This document shows, piece after piece, positions 1-7,512 of a DNA stretch of 64,000 nucleotides. The notes below the pieces were generated by a model that did no database searches, was not told where the DNA came from, and worked only from the letters and a program-made list of their open reading frames with translations. The stretch spans positions 620,001-684,000 of the forward strand of contig NZ_SNWM01000001.1 of assembly GCF_004362245.1 (NCBI RefSeq). Reading direction: 5' to 3'. Numbering within the stretch: the stretch's first letter is position 1; each line of letters begins with the position of its first letter. A program made the position numbers and the translations under genes. This stretch comes from Pedobacter duraquae (GTDB taxonomy: Bacteria; Bacteroidota; Bacteroidia; Sphingobacteriales; Sphingobacteriaceae).

Positions 1-648
1 CCAGCTTCCAGGATTACCATTGCGTACCCTGAGCAGATTTACCTCCCATCTTGGAAAACCTACACCGGGCAGGCCATCTGCTAAAATACTGGGCAAAGGG
101 CTGATTTGCCAGCGGGCTACGCAGGTATTGGCACCTAGTTTCCTAGGATCATGACGCAGTAGAAAGCCGGTTACCCTGCTGCTTTCAACGGCTAGCTGCA
201 GGCGACGGGACTGGACAATACTAATTTCCTTTACTTCTGCAATTACAGCCGCCAGCCCCTCACATTTCAATGCCTGCTCCATCACCCAAAGGACTTGTTT
301 TTCTTCTTTGGCATCGATAAAAATTACCCGGTCAGGTGCAACATTAAATGTGCTTAATGCTGGAGGAAAAAGTGTTCTGGAAACACTGATCCAGAGGCAT
401 GCGCCGCCTTGTTTCATTAATGACTGCAGTATTCCCGCCATTAACCCACCCGTAGCCGCAGCATGTTCAGGCGTGGGACAAACCATTTCATGGATAGCAC
501 CGGTTGGAAAAACACCATTGGGGAAAGCAGACTCGATTTCCCCCAGCCCTATATTTCCAACCTTCTTTGCCGAAGGTGGAGCAAAGCCCTCCCATTGCAG
601 GATCTGCTTCTGAAGTTGTTTGACGATATCTTTCTTTGCGGCTAACAT
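1..648 (-). CDS. imuA: ImuA-like error-prone repair protein, 3' end cut by window edge
   Basis: The minus strand is open from an ATG at 648 to the first base of the window, giving 216 residues with no stop, so the C-terminus lies outside. The product begins MLAAKKDIVKQLQ and resembles the RecA-like ImuA proteins of Bacteroidota, which are small, lack a clear Walker A motif and sit upstream of imuB (Y-family polymerase-like) and dnaE2 in a DNA-damage mutagenesis cassette. The expected imuB and dnaE2 would lie to the left, outside the window. The family call rests on overall sequence character, so it is good but not certain. A plausible leader with TAAATTTA lies about 15 bp upstream of the start. 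No SOS box is clearly recognisable. Confidence 0.75.
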   Translation of the reverse strand, partial: MLAAKKDIVKQLQKQILQWEGFAPPSAKKVGNIGLGEIESAFPNGVFPTGAIHEMVCPTPEHAAATGGLMAGILQSLMKQGGACLWISVSRTLFPPALSTFNVAPDRVIFIDAKEEKQVLWVMEQALKCEGLAAVIAEVKEISIVQSRRLQLAVESSRVTGFLLRHDPRKLGANTCVARWQISPLPSILADGLPGVGFPRWEVNLLRVRNGNPGSW

Positions 649-923
649 ATGCTTTGGAAGTGTAAATTTATGCTAATATTTTTAGTAATCAGTATAAATA
701 AATACACATCTTTTCCACATTTTGTTTTTCAGCTATATTTAAACGCTGGATTTTTGAATAAAAAATAATGCTGGCGACTTGAAGTTCAGCTATAGTAAAG
801 AGCAGGTGAGCCTGTGAGTTTCAGCAGATCAAAAAAATAGCTCGAAATTTTGTGAAATCCAAGTCGATTTTGCACAAATCAATGTTAAGCTTTCATTTTT
901 TGCAGCAAATGTGTTAACAAAAT

Positions 924-959
924 GATAACTTAACGTTACGTTAAAGTTATCTAATTTTG
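924..959 (+). promoter_or_regulatory. Promoter -7 element overlapped by an inverted repeat
   Basis: TAATTTTG at 952-959 matches the Bacteroidota -7 consensus TAnnTTTG and is only 4 bases from the ATG at 964, implying a leaderless or nearly leaderless transcript. Directly upstream is an inverted repeat: GATAACTTAACG (924-935), three-base spacer, CGTTAAAGTTATC (939-951), complementary except for one extra base. Its position would let a bound dimer block the promoter. No -33 TTTG is obvious. The rest of 649-923 is AT-rich and holds the divergent imuA leader; I see nothing else in it. Confidence 0.5.
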
Positions 960-963
960 CAAT

Positions 964-1197
964 ATGCAGGTAGCAGTATACATCTTTTACGAGTTATTGA
1001 TCAGACTTCAGGAATTAGATCCAGAAATTGGCGAGTATAGTTCCTATAGAAAAACAAGTTCAGGAATATCCTTACAAACAACAGCAGGACATATTGAAGT
1101 GCCGGATGATCTTATTTCAAGGCAGTTTAACAGCCCTGAATTTATCAATTCCAGTGAATTGCTTAGCGTCTTGAATACATTTAAACCGCACAGGTAA
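964..1197 (+). CDS. Small hypothetical protein (77 aa)
   Basis: I do not recognise this 77-residue product. It is acidic and soluble, with no signal peptide or membrane segment. An N-terminal helix-like stretch (FYELLIRLQELDPEIG) is followed by a polar region. Support for it being real comes from the perfect TAnnTTTG element four bases before its ATG and from a terminator hairpin about 130 bases downstream. It is divergent from imuA, which could mean shared regulation. An open frame on the other strand (1044-1256) overlaps it but has no promoter and looks spurious. Confidence 0.45.
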   Translation: MQVAVYIFYELLIRLQELDPEIGEYSSYRKTSSGISLQTTAGHIEVPDDLISRQFNSPEFINSSELLSVLNTFKPHR

Positions 1198-1326
1198 TTC
1201 AAAACAACCAAATTTTGCGGGAGCCACAAATAGCGTAAATTTAACATTAGGTTCATATTAGACCACTATGTTTGTGCTGTAAAAATATTTGGTTAGTATT
1301 TTACGTTTAGGTTTAGTTGACAAAAG

Positions 1327-1354
1327 AAAGCCCCGATGGAGATCAGGGCTTTTT
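1327..1354. terminator. Bidirectional intrinsic terminator
   Basis: Arms AAAGCCC (1327-1333) and GGGCTTT (1346-1352) form a hairpin followed by a T run on the plus strand and an interrupted T run on the minus strand. It lies between the convergent 77-aa gene and the ChaN-like gene and can serve both. Confidence 0.75.
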
Positions 1355-1384
1355 GCATAAAAAGGCAATCAGTAAAAGGACAGC

Positions 1385-2257
1385 TTAAAACGTTCGCTTA
1401 AGTGCCGGATTGGTAACAATAACATAATCACCTAAAACTTTATACTTATCCCAGTCGGGGTTGTTAAAATCATCTGCAGAGAAAGCAGAAATATTCGCTA
1501 TTTTGATTTTAGAATTTATTTTTTGCAATTGCGCAAGGGTACCCAATCGCTCATCGCTATGGAATCGCCCGTTTAATTGCAAGACCTTATATCCTTTATT
1601 TTTCTGCAGATATTTTGCAATAGACCAAGCCATTGTAGCATCCCAAAAATTCTGAGTCTGGTAGATTTTCATGCTACCCATGCTATGCCCACCCAGGGTT
1701 TCTGTAAACTTATCATTATATCTGCCTGTAGCAGTATCTATAGGTAATGGAGGCAGGAAAGCTTTAGAAGCAGCTGGTAATTTATCCAGAGCCTGCAAGC
1801 CACCCATGGTGACCATATTACTGTAACGTACCGCAGCGTTCCCTCCAATAACAGGTAGCTTGTTTGTTTTTGCAAATTCTATAAGGGGTTTATAATCTTT
1901 ATAATTGTTCCAGGCACGGGCTTCCTTAACGAAGTTTTTCTCTGATATAGCTCCGGTCAGGTATTCATCAAGTACTGGCTGTACATCGGTATGAAACATT
2001 TCGAGTGTAAGGGCAGTTTTTGGGTAACGTTGCTGTAGTTCTCTGAAAATTTTCATTTCAAGATAATGGCCGGTAGAGTCATTGTGCTCTTCACCAAAAA
2101 ACAAGACATCAATATTTTTTACGTCTGCAATAATATCATCAATAGAAATGATCTTCGCCTTTTTAGTATCATAAATTTTATAATTCTGCTCCATACCTTG
2201 AGCAAACAGCAAAGCTGGAAAAGAAAGGGCAAGGGCTAAAAACAATATTTTTCTCAT
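1385..2257 (-). CDS. ChaN-like haem-binding uptake protein
   Basis: This 290-residue exported protein belongs to the ChaN/DUF399 family (PF04187), outer-membrane-associated proteins known to bind haem and linked to iron uptake. The sequence shows an N-terminal signal peptide (MRKILFLALALSFPALLFAQ) and the family's early motif LFFGEEHND, then TLEMFH and a late LQLNGRFHSDE block; the conserved E and H residues in these motifs are typical. A longer reading frame starts at 2308, but that start falls inside the terminator hairpin of the upstream gene and would bury the signal peptide, so the ATG at 2257 is preferred. There is no cysteine for lipidation after the signal peptide, unlike the lipoprotein ChaN. 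It is monocistronic, with a terminator on its far side. Confidence 0.8.
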   Translation of the reverse strand: MRKILFLALALSFPALLFAQGMEQNYKIYDTKKAKIISIDDIIADVKNIDVLFFGEEHNDSTGHYLEMKIFRELQQRYPKTALTLEMFHTDVQPVLDEYLTGAISEKNFVKEARAWNNYKDYKPLIEFAKTNKLPVIGGNAAVRYSNMVTMGGLQALDKLPAASKAFLPPLPIDTATGRYNDKFTETLGGHSMGSMKIYQTQNFWDATMAWSIAKYLQKNKGYKVLQLNGRFHSDERLGTLAQLQKINSKIKIANISAFSADDFNNPDWDKYKVLGDYVIVTNPALKRTF

Positions 2258-2280
2258 ACTCAAAGTAAAGGATTTTTTTG

Positions 2281-2311
2281 CAAAAAAAATCTTGCTGACT
2301 AGCAGCAAGAT
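2281..2311 (-). terminator. Intrinsic terminator after the 252-aa gene
   Basis: On the minus strand a perfect 9-bp stem (ATCTTGCTG / CAGCAAGAT, 2289-2311) with a 5-base loop is followed by a run of eight T (2282-2289). It ends transcription of the gene at 2341-3099 and precedes the ChaN-like start at 2257. Confidence 0.85.
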
Positions 2312-2340
2312 CCTATAAATTAGGGATTAGCAGGCTGAGT

Positions 2341-3099
2341 TTATTTATTATATGCATCAACAGCATCTTCCAGATGCCTCGCACCTTGCACTCCAACTAC
2401 ATAACCACCGGCGGCTAAACCTGCACCAAGACCCATAAGTCCAAAACTTGCTGCAAAATTTGTGTGCCTTTCATTAATGCGTCTGCTTGGGCCGGCCCCT
2501 ATAAAAGGCGGTACATCCCGGTTTTGTTTACCTTTTGCAACAAATGATATCAATCCGGCTAATATAGAGGCTCCGGCAGCTCCATATAAAATCCTGCTGG
2601 TGTTCACATTCTTTCTATAGCGCTCCAGCAGGTTCATGCTTTCTGCACGATCCGCCATATCTTGTATTAAGTTCGAGTAATTTACCTTTTTAAGATCCCC
2701 ATATCCCTTATTGTAATACATACGCGCATCAGCGACTTCTGGTCGCCGACTCCTGTATCTAAATCCTCTGTCATAAATATAAGGATCGTAAGTAACCTGC
2801 CGGTAAAAATTAATTCTTCCTGTTATAATTCTTTCTGAGAACTCATTTAATCCCGGATAGTTCAGCTTTCTTGTATTTGCGAAGAAACCGTCTTCATTAT
2901 TGAAGAATTTTACCTGCTCTGTCGGCACCCTTCGGGAATCTACGCGCAGTTGCAATACATTGGCGAAATCGGGCCGAAATCTGATGCTGTTGGCATAGAT
3001 CAATGAATCAGAATAGAGATAAATGAAGTTGTTTTGGCGCACCTGGGCGCCAGCGCTAAGCCCATAACAGGCTATTGCGACGATGATTAATTTTTTCAT
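2341..3099 (-). CDS. Exported protein of unknown function, two C-terminal hydrophobic segments
   Basis: The product is 252 residues with a signal peptide (MKKLIIVAIACYGLSAGAQ). Residues 20-165 are rich in Arg, Tyr and Asn. Two glycine- and alanine-rich hydrophobic stretches follow at about 170-190 (ILYGAAGASILAGLISFVA) and 218-240 (LMGLGAGLAAGGYVVGVQG), and could be membrane hairpins. I do not recognise a family. It has its own strong terminator downstream and a 246-bp spacer upstream, so it is probably transcribed alone. Confidence 0.65.
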   Translation of the reverse strand: MKKLIIVAIACYGLSAGAQVRQNNFIYLYSDSLIYANSIRFRPDFANVLQLRVDSRRVPTEQVKFFNNEDGFFANTRKLNYPGLNEFSERIITGRINFYRQVTYDPYIYDRGFRYRSRRPEVADARMYYNKGYGDLKKVNYSNLIQDMADRAESMNLLERYRKNVNTSRILYGAAGASILAGLISFVAKGKQNRDVPPFIGAGPSRRINERHTNFAASFGLMGLGAGLAAGGYVVGVQGARHLEDAVDAYNK

Positions 3100-3239
3100 A
3101 CTGTTTACATTTGTGTGTAATCAATACTACAAAAATCTACAGCTAAATACCAGCATGTAAACAAGAAGATACAAAATATTAGACCCTATCTATCAGTCAA
3201 CATGTACCCTATTTTCTTCGGAATTTCTTCGATCCCGGT

Positions 3240-3274
3240 CGAACGTGTCCGAACGAGGTACGGAGCAGGTACCC
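3240..3274. repeat. Degenerate 11-bp tandem repeat in a spacer
   Basis: CGAACGTGTC (3240-3249), CGAACGAGGTA (3250-3260) and CGGAGCAGGTA (3261-3271) are successive degenerate copies of a 10-11 bp unit, ending in CCC. They are GC-rich within an AT-rich spacer between two minus-strand genes. The remainder of 3100-3345 shows no gene. Whether this is a dispersed chromosomal repeat or a protein-binding array cannot be told from one copy. Confidence 0.45.
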
Positions 3275-3345
3275 ATTATATAGCGATAACCTTAATCGTT
3301 TCGAAAGGGGCCAAAATTTTTCTGATTATTTTTTTTAGGATTTTT

Positions 3346-4047
3346 TTATTCTTCAGAAATGCGATCGTAAAAGACAAAGTCTCCAGAGTGGAGGGTGCCA
3401 AAAACTTGTTTTTCGTATTGCTTTTTGGTGATGTAAATATAGCCTTTATAATGTGGATTTGGTTTGCCGGCTTTGAGCTTTCCATCATTACCATCAGCCT
3501 CCAGTTTTATTGTATTACTTTCATCATTAAAAACAGGGCTATACTGCAAAACCCTGTCTTTTAATTCCCACCTGTAAATAGGGTATTTGAGTTCAATAAA
3601 AGTATTTTCCCGCTTCTGAGACTTCCCGTATTTTTTGGTCATAGCAGCAATGAAGTCGTCACTTTCATCTTTGCTCATTTCTGAAACTACCGCACTGATA
3701 ACCATCAACTTATTATCCATGGTGGTGACCATGTTTAACCCATAACACGACAGTCCTTCAAATTTTGCCAGAATGTGATCCGAACTATAGCTCACCTGAT
3801 GGTACTGAATGTTTACAGGCTTTTCTGCTCCCCAGTCCCCATCTTCTTCAACTTCCTTGCGAATAATAATATCCTTTTTTCCATTAAACAGTGCTGAGTC
3901 GTCATAAAACTTAACCACATTAAAATTAAAATCAATGTTATCAAGCTTTAAAGGACTATCACCGATAATCTTTGGCTCCCCCTGACAGGAAGCCAATAGG
4001 ATACAAGCAAAGAAAACAAGATTTTTGGTGAATTTAGAGATGCACAT
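3346..4047 (-). CDS. Lipoprotein of unknown function
   Basis: The 233-residue product starts with a lipoprotein signal peptide: positively charged n-region, hydrophobic core and the lipobox LLASC with Cys21. The mature part is hydrophilic, alpha/beta-like by composition, with no motif I recognise. It would be anchored to a membrane. A 60-bp AT-rich tail separates it from the neighbouring activator gene, which is transcribed in the same direction from upstream, so read-through from that gene is possible. Confidence 0.65.
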   Translation of the reverse strand: MCISKFTKNLVFFACILLASCQGEPKIIGDSPLKLDNIDFNFNVVKFYDDSALFNGKKDIIIRKEVEEDGDWGAEKPVNIQYHQVSYSSDHILAKFEGLSCYGLNMVTTMDNKLMVISAVVSEMSKDESDDFIAAMTKKYGKSQKRENTFIELKYPIYRWELKDRVLQYSPVFNDESNTIKLEADGNDGKLKAGKPNPHYKGYIYITKKQYEKQVFGTLHSGDFVFYDRISEE

Positions 4048-4135
4048 GCCAGTTGTATGCTTAAGGTTACAGATTTTATTATAAAAACCGCGCCATAATT
4101 ACATCCTTGAAAATCTTAAAAGCAAATCTTCCAAA

Positions 4136-5146
4136 TTACAACAGGTGTTTTTTAGAAAGACCTAGTCGTTTAATTTTAGAGTTCAGTGTGGTAGCGGGCA
4201 CCCCGAGCAGTTTTGCGGCTCCATTTTTACCTGATATTTTCCCATTACACAACTTAAGTACGGCAAAAATGTGATCACGTTCATTCTCTGAGATTGTTTT
4301 TACCGCCGTAGGTTCAGCTCCATCCACCATCATGAGCTGAGCTGAGCCAGGGATGTCAATTTCCTTTAAAATATGGCCTGTAGACATGACTACTTGTCTT
4401 TCGATCAGGTGTTCCAGTTCTCTTACATTCCCCGGCCAGTGGTAATTCATCATGTCGGCTAATGCACGCTGAGAGAAACCGGAAATTTGTCTGTTGGATT
4501 TCTGGCAGAAACGTTTCAGGAAGTGATCGGCCAGTAAGGGAATATCATCCCGACGGTGTCTTAATGGCGGCAGGGAAACCGGAAATACATTAAGTCTATA
4601 AAAAAGATCCCGCCTAAATCGTCCTTCCTCAACCTCGCGCGCCAGATCCCTGTTGGTAGCTGATACAATCCTGACATCAACAGCTATCGTATTAGAGCCG
4701 CCCACACGTTCAATTTCCTTTTCCTGCAAAACCCTTAATAATTTCACCTGCAACTCCAAGGAAAGTTCTCCAATTTCATCCAAAAACAAGGTACTCTTGT
4801 GTGCGAGCTCAAATTTACCTATCCGTCTTTCCGTTGCACCTGTAAAACTTCCTTTTTCATGCCCAAATAAGACAGATTCTACGAGGTTGACTGGAATAGC
4901 TGCACAATTTACCCTGATCATTGTCTCTTCTCTCCTGCTGGAGCCACAATGAATGGCCTTTGCGATCAATTCTTTCCCTGTGCCTGTTTCGCCAAGAATC
5001 AATACCGTAGTTTCAGAATCCGCTACCCGATCCAGCAATTGAAATACACGGCGCATTGCCGTGCCATTACCAATTATTGAAGGTTGTGCAAACGATCCGT
5101 ACCTTTCTAAAGTGTCGTACTGTAGTGATTCTGATTCTTCCATCAT
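4136..5146 (-). CDS. Sigma-54 activator, AAA+ and Fis-type HTH only (activator 1)
   Basis: This 336-residue bacterial enhancer-binding protein has no N-terminal sensory domain. The sequence shows an AAA+ module with Walker A GETGTGKE (52-59), the sigma-54 contact loop as GSFTGA (99-104, Ser instead of the usual Ala), Walker B LFLDEIGE (120-127) and the [14 protein letters not shown] block, then a C-terminal Fis-type helix-turn-helix (about 290-330). The C-terminal recognition region ([16 protein letters not shown]) is almost the same as in the three activators at 15947-21544, so they probably read the same DNA site. It lies just beyond the end of the eleven-gene operon and has its own upstream element and -24/-12-like promoter. 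Lacking an input domain, it may be constitutively active or controlled by expression level or by mixed oligomers with the paralogues (inference). Confidence 0.9.
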   Translation of the reverse strand: MMEESESLQYDTLERYGSFAQPSIIGNGTAMRRVFQLLDRVADSETTVLILGETGTGKELIAKAIHCGSSRREETMIRVNCAAIPVNLVESVLFGHEKGSFTGATERRIGKFELAHKSTLFLDEIGELSLELQVKLLRVLQEKEIERVGGSNTIAVDVRIVSATNRDLAREVEEGRFRRDLFYRLNVFPVSLPPLRHRRDDIPLLADHFLKRFCQKSNRQISGFSQRALADMMNYHWPGNVRELEHLIERQVVMSTGHILKEIDIPGSAQLMMVDGAEPTAVKTISENERDHIFAVLKLCNGKISGKNGAAKLLGVPATTLNSKIKRLGLSKKHLL

Positions 5147-5175
5147 ATATTTTGGTTAGTTCAACACTGAACAAA

Positions 5176-5191
5176 TCCAAAATACATGCCA
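5176..5191 (-). promoter_or_regulatory. Candidate sigma-54 promoter for activator 1
   Basis: On the minus strand TGGCATGTATTTTGGA fits the -24 half of the sigma-54 consensus (TGGCACG) well. The -12 half is TTGG rather than TTGC. The GG-to-GG spacing is 10 bases, the correct register. The start codon is 30 bases beyond, and the shared 18-base element is 54 bp upstream. Confidence 0.5.
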
Positions 5192-5244
5192 TCTTGTTTA
5201 ACTTACTAAAATACAGTAATTTAATCAAAAACAAAGCTTAAAGG

Positions 5245-5262
5245 CTCACTATATTTCGCCAA
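5245..5262 (-). promoter_or_regulatory. Putative enhancer (UAS) copy a
   Basis: Read toward activator 1 this is TTGGCGAAATATAGTGAG. It matches copies at 15739-15756 and 19493-19510 in 14 of 18 positions common to all three, in the same orientation and at the same distance from a -24/-12-like sequence. It is probably the binding site of the Fis-type domains of the local activators. Confidence 0.6.
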
Positions 5263-5312
5263 TCAGCGAGTTTAGCATACGAAATACAGCCGCCAGTTTC
5301 AGAATATTACTA

Positions 5313-5927
5313 TTAATTTTCTATTTCAAGTTTTTTAGATGAGCGCACCCAGAATCCCCAGAGCAGCAAGCAGATAATCAGCGCTGTTGTTGGAAAATAA
5401 AAGGAAAGCGCAAAGGCTGCGAGATATGCTGGTAAGCCATACAAATTGTCGTTTCTTATCTTTCTGATATCTCCGGCCCCCAGACCCGGTCTAAGTAATC
5501 CATTATCCTTACAGGCCTCATACCAAAGCCAATTATAGGCAATATTAACGAGTACAAACATTCCCGTATAAATGGATACGGCGATCTGTTCTGAAGGTGT
5601 ACGGAAAAATTGCGAAAGCAAAGAACTTGGAAAGGAAACCAACGAAGCAAGAAAGAGAATCAAGCCATTTGCGAACATCAGGCCTGTATTCCTTTTATAG
5701 ATTTGTTTAAAAAGCTTATGGTGGTTTACCCACATGATAAAAATGGTGAAAAATGAGATAATGAATGCTACATATCCAGGCCATTGTGCGCAGAGCGCGT
5801 GTAAAAGTGCTGCGGGATTTTTTCCTTCATTAAATTCAGGGACATGGAGTTCCAGCACTAGCAATGTGACTGCAATAGCAAATACAGCATCACTGAAAGC
5901 TTCTATTCTGGCGGTTTCCTTTTCCAT
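5313..5927 (-). CDS. TMEM175-family potassium channel-like membrane protein (DUF1211)
   Basis: This 204-residue protein carries the TMEM175/DUF1211 (PF06736) signature FSDAVFAIAVTLLVLE near its N-terminus, followed by five more hydrophobic segments. Bacterial TMEM175 proteins are known to form potassium-permeable tetramers in the membrane. The ATG at 5927 is chosen because it lies one base after the stop of the upstream esterase gene; a longer frame from 5972 would overlap that gene and add residues before the usual family start. It is the last gene of the eleven-gene operon. Confidence 0.85.
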   Translation of the reverse strand: MEKETARIEAFSDAVFAIAVTLLVLELHVPEFNEGKNPAALLHALCAQWPGYVAFIISFFTIFIMWVNHHKLFKQIYKRNTGLMFANGLILFLASLVSFPSSLLSQFFRTPSEQIAVSIYTGMFVLVNIAYNWLWYEACKDNGLLRPGLGAGDIRKIRNDNLYGLPAYLAAFALSFYFPTTALIICLLLWGFWVRSSKKLEIEN

Positions 5928-5928
5928 G

Positions 5929-6540
5929 TTAGGGGAAAATAAGTTTATTAACCTGATTGATTTCAGCCTCACTAATGGTGTGTCCCATATTCTGGTAGAT
6001 GATCTCTGTTACCGCAGCACCCATACTTTCATAGAGGGCGGTTGTTTCCTGTACTCTGACTACCGGAACATGGAAATCCGGATCACTGCTACCAATGAAA
6101 ACAGGTGTACCATCGAAATCACCATGATAATTCCTGTGATCCAGGTGATCTCCGATCACGCCACCGGTAAAGGCCACGATGCCACCAAAACGCGTGGCGC
6201 CAGAGGCGGCAAACTCAAGTGCCAGGCATGCACCCTGCGAAAAGCCCAGCAGGTAGATCTGCGATTTTGCAAACCCCTGCTCTTCGAGCTCAGCGACCAG
6301 TGTAGACAGCTGCTTCAGCGCATTGGACAGAAAGGGTTCGTTCTCTGCCCGTGGTGCAAGGAAAGAATTTGGATACCAGGCATTTCCCTTTGCCGCTGGG
6401 GCAATTAATGCAAAATCTGACACATGAAGGCTGGGTGCCAGCGACAGGATATCCTGTGGACTGGCACCTCTTCCATGAATCATAATCAATACTTTTTCAG
6501 CTTCTTTAAGTGGTTTGCCACTCCTTACTACATGTTCCAT
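5929..6540 (-). CDS. Phospholipase/carboxylesterase-family hydrolase (MhqD-like)
   Basis: This 203-residue alpha/beta hydrolase has IHGRGAS (oxyanion region), the nucleophile elbow GFSQGA, an Asp in GSSDPDFHVP and the catalytic His in NMGHTIS, matching the phospholipase/carboxylesterase family (PF02230). It is cytoplasmic, with no signal peptide. It follows the ring-cleaving dioxygenase by 23 bases. In Bacillus, MhqD (same hydrolase family) and MhqO (dioxygenase) belong to one regulon against quinone stress, so a role in processing ring-opened or quinone-derived products is a reasonable inference. Confidence 0.85.
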   Translation of the reverse strand: MEHVVRSGKPLKEAEKVLIMIHGRGASPQDILSLAPSLHVSDFALIAPAAKGNAWYPNSFLAPRAENEPFLSNALKQLSTLVAELEEQGFAKSQIYLLGFSQGACLALEFAASGATRFGGIVAFTGGVIGDHLDHRNYHGDFDGTPVFIGSSDPDFHVPVVRVQETTALYESMGAAVTEIIYQNMGHTISEAEINQVNKLIFP

Positions 6541-6563
6541 ACTGTTCTGATTTAATGTTTAGG

Positions 6564-7499
6564 TTAGCCTAATTTTGGTAGAATTTTTTCCAGGTCTTCT
6601 CTCAGATGTGCATGCTGATGAGGTAACATCAGGTGGGTACCCAGCTCGTTAAGTGGCTCGTCAACAGTGAAACCTGGATTATCTGTAGCAATTTCGAAGA
6701 GTACACCTCCGGGTTCACGGAAATAAAGTGAAAAGAAATAGTCGCGGTCAATCTGCGGGGTGATCTGCAGGTTTTTGCTCAGAATTTTCTCTCTCATTTC
6801 CATTTGAATCTCTTCATTTTTAACTCGGAATGCCACATGATGGTTGGTACCAGCAGCATTTCTGCCCCTTTTACCGTCGGGAAGTTCCAGGAGGTCAACA
6901 ATGGCAGAATGCTCCACTGTATCTGTGATAAACCTGTAACGGTTACCTTCTTGTCCGAGTAAGCGATAACCAAAAATATCAGTCAGCACTTTAGCGGTAT
7001 CATCAATCTTTTGCAAGCTCAATGTTGTACTATGGAATCCGCGCGTTGCATTTTCTTTCTTTACAGATTCAGTTTCCCATGGCTTCCTGCCATCTGCATT
7101 TTTGGGAATTATTAAGCTTAATGATAAACCATCCGGATCCTTAAAAGAAATAAAAGTTTCGCCAAATCGCTCTGAGGCAAGAGTAAAGCTGACCTTATTT
7201 TCGGTAAACCTGTTGGTCCAGAAATCAAGACTTCCTTCAGGAACAGAGTAACCTATCTCTGTAGCCATCCCAACACCTTCGGTACCCTGACCGATCCCTT
7301 CCCAGGGGAAGAACGTCAATATCGTTCCTGCAGCGCCTGTTTCATCTCCATAGTAGAGATGATATGTCCCAGGATCATCGAAGTTCACTGTTTTTTTGAC
7401 CAGCCTTAGTCCGAGAACATCCGTGTAGAAGCTGAAATTCTGTTGGGCATTTCCTGCAATGGCAGTAATGTGGTGTAAACCTAAAATATTATTTTCCAT
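6564..7499 (-). CDS. VOC-family ring-cleaving dioxygenase (MhqO-like)
   Basis: This 311-residue protein contains two glyoxalase/VOC modules: residues 1-135 begin GLHHITAIAGNAQQN, and the second begins near 155 with RGFHSTTLSL. Candidate metal ligands are the His of LHHI, the His of the NHHVAF block and the Glu of GGVLFEIA. The pattern fits the MhqO/LinE/PcpA group of extradiol dioxygenases that open hydroquinones and catechols with Fe(II). It lies between a histidine kinase and an MhqD-like hydrolase, 23 bases from the latter. The exact substrate cannot be read from sequence. Confidence 0.85.
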   Translation of the reverse strand: MENNILGLHHITAIAGNAQQNFSFYTDVLGLRLVKKTVNFDDPGTYHLYYGDETGAAGTILTFFPWEGIGQGTEGVGMATEIGYSVPEGSLDFWTNRFTENKVSFTLASERFGETFISFKDPDGLSLSLIIPKNADGRKPWETESVKKENATRGFHSTTLSLQKIDDTAKVLTDIFGYRLLGQEGNRYRFITDTVEHSAIVDLLELPDGKRGRNAAGTNHHVAFRVKNEEIQMEMREKILSKNLQITPQIDRDYFFSLYFREPGGVLFEIATDNPGFTVDEPLNELGTHLMLPHQHAHLREDLEKILPKLG

Positions 7500-7512
7500 A
7501 TGTTTAAATTGA

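Noticed and set aside
692..705. GTATAAATAAATAC as a possible LexA-type box before imuA
   Set aside because: Only four bases per arm are complementary, and AT-rich sequence gives such matches by chance. No known Bacteroidota SOS consensus was matched.
1044..1256. 70-residue minus-strand frame opposite the 77-aa gene
   Set aside because: No promoter, no recognisable composition, and it lies antisense to the better-supported plus-strand gene.
5277..5291. ATACGAAATACAGCC as a further enhancer copy
   Set aside because: It shares only the CGAAATA core with the 18-base element, is in the opposite orientation and has no promoter at the expected distance.
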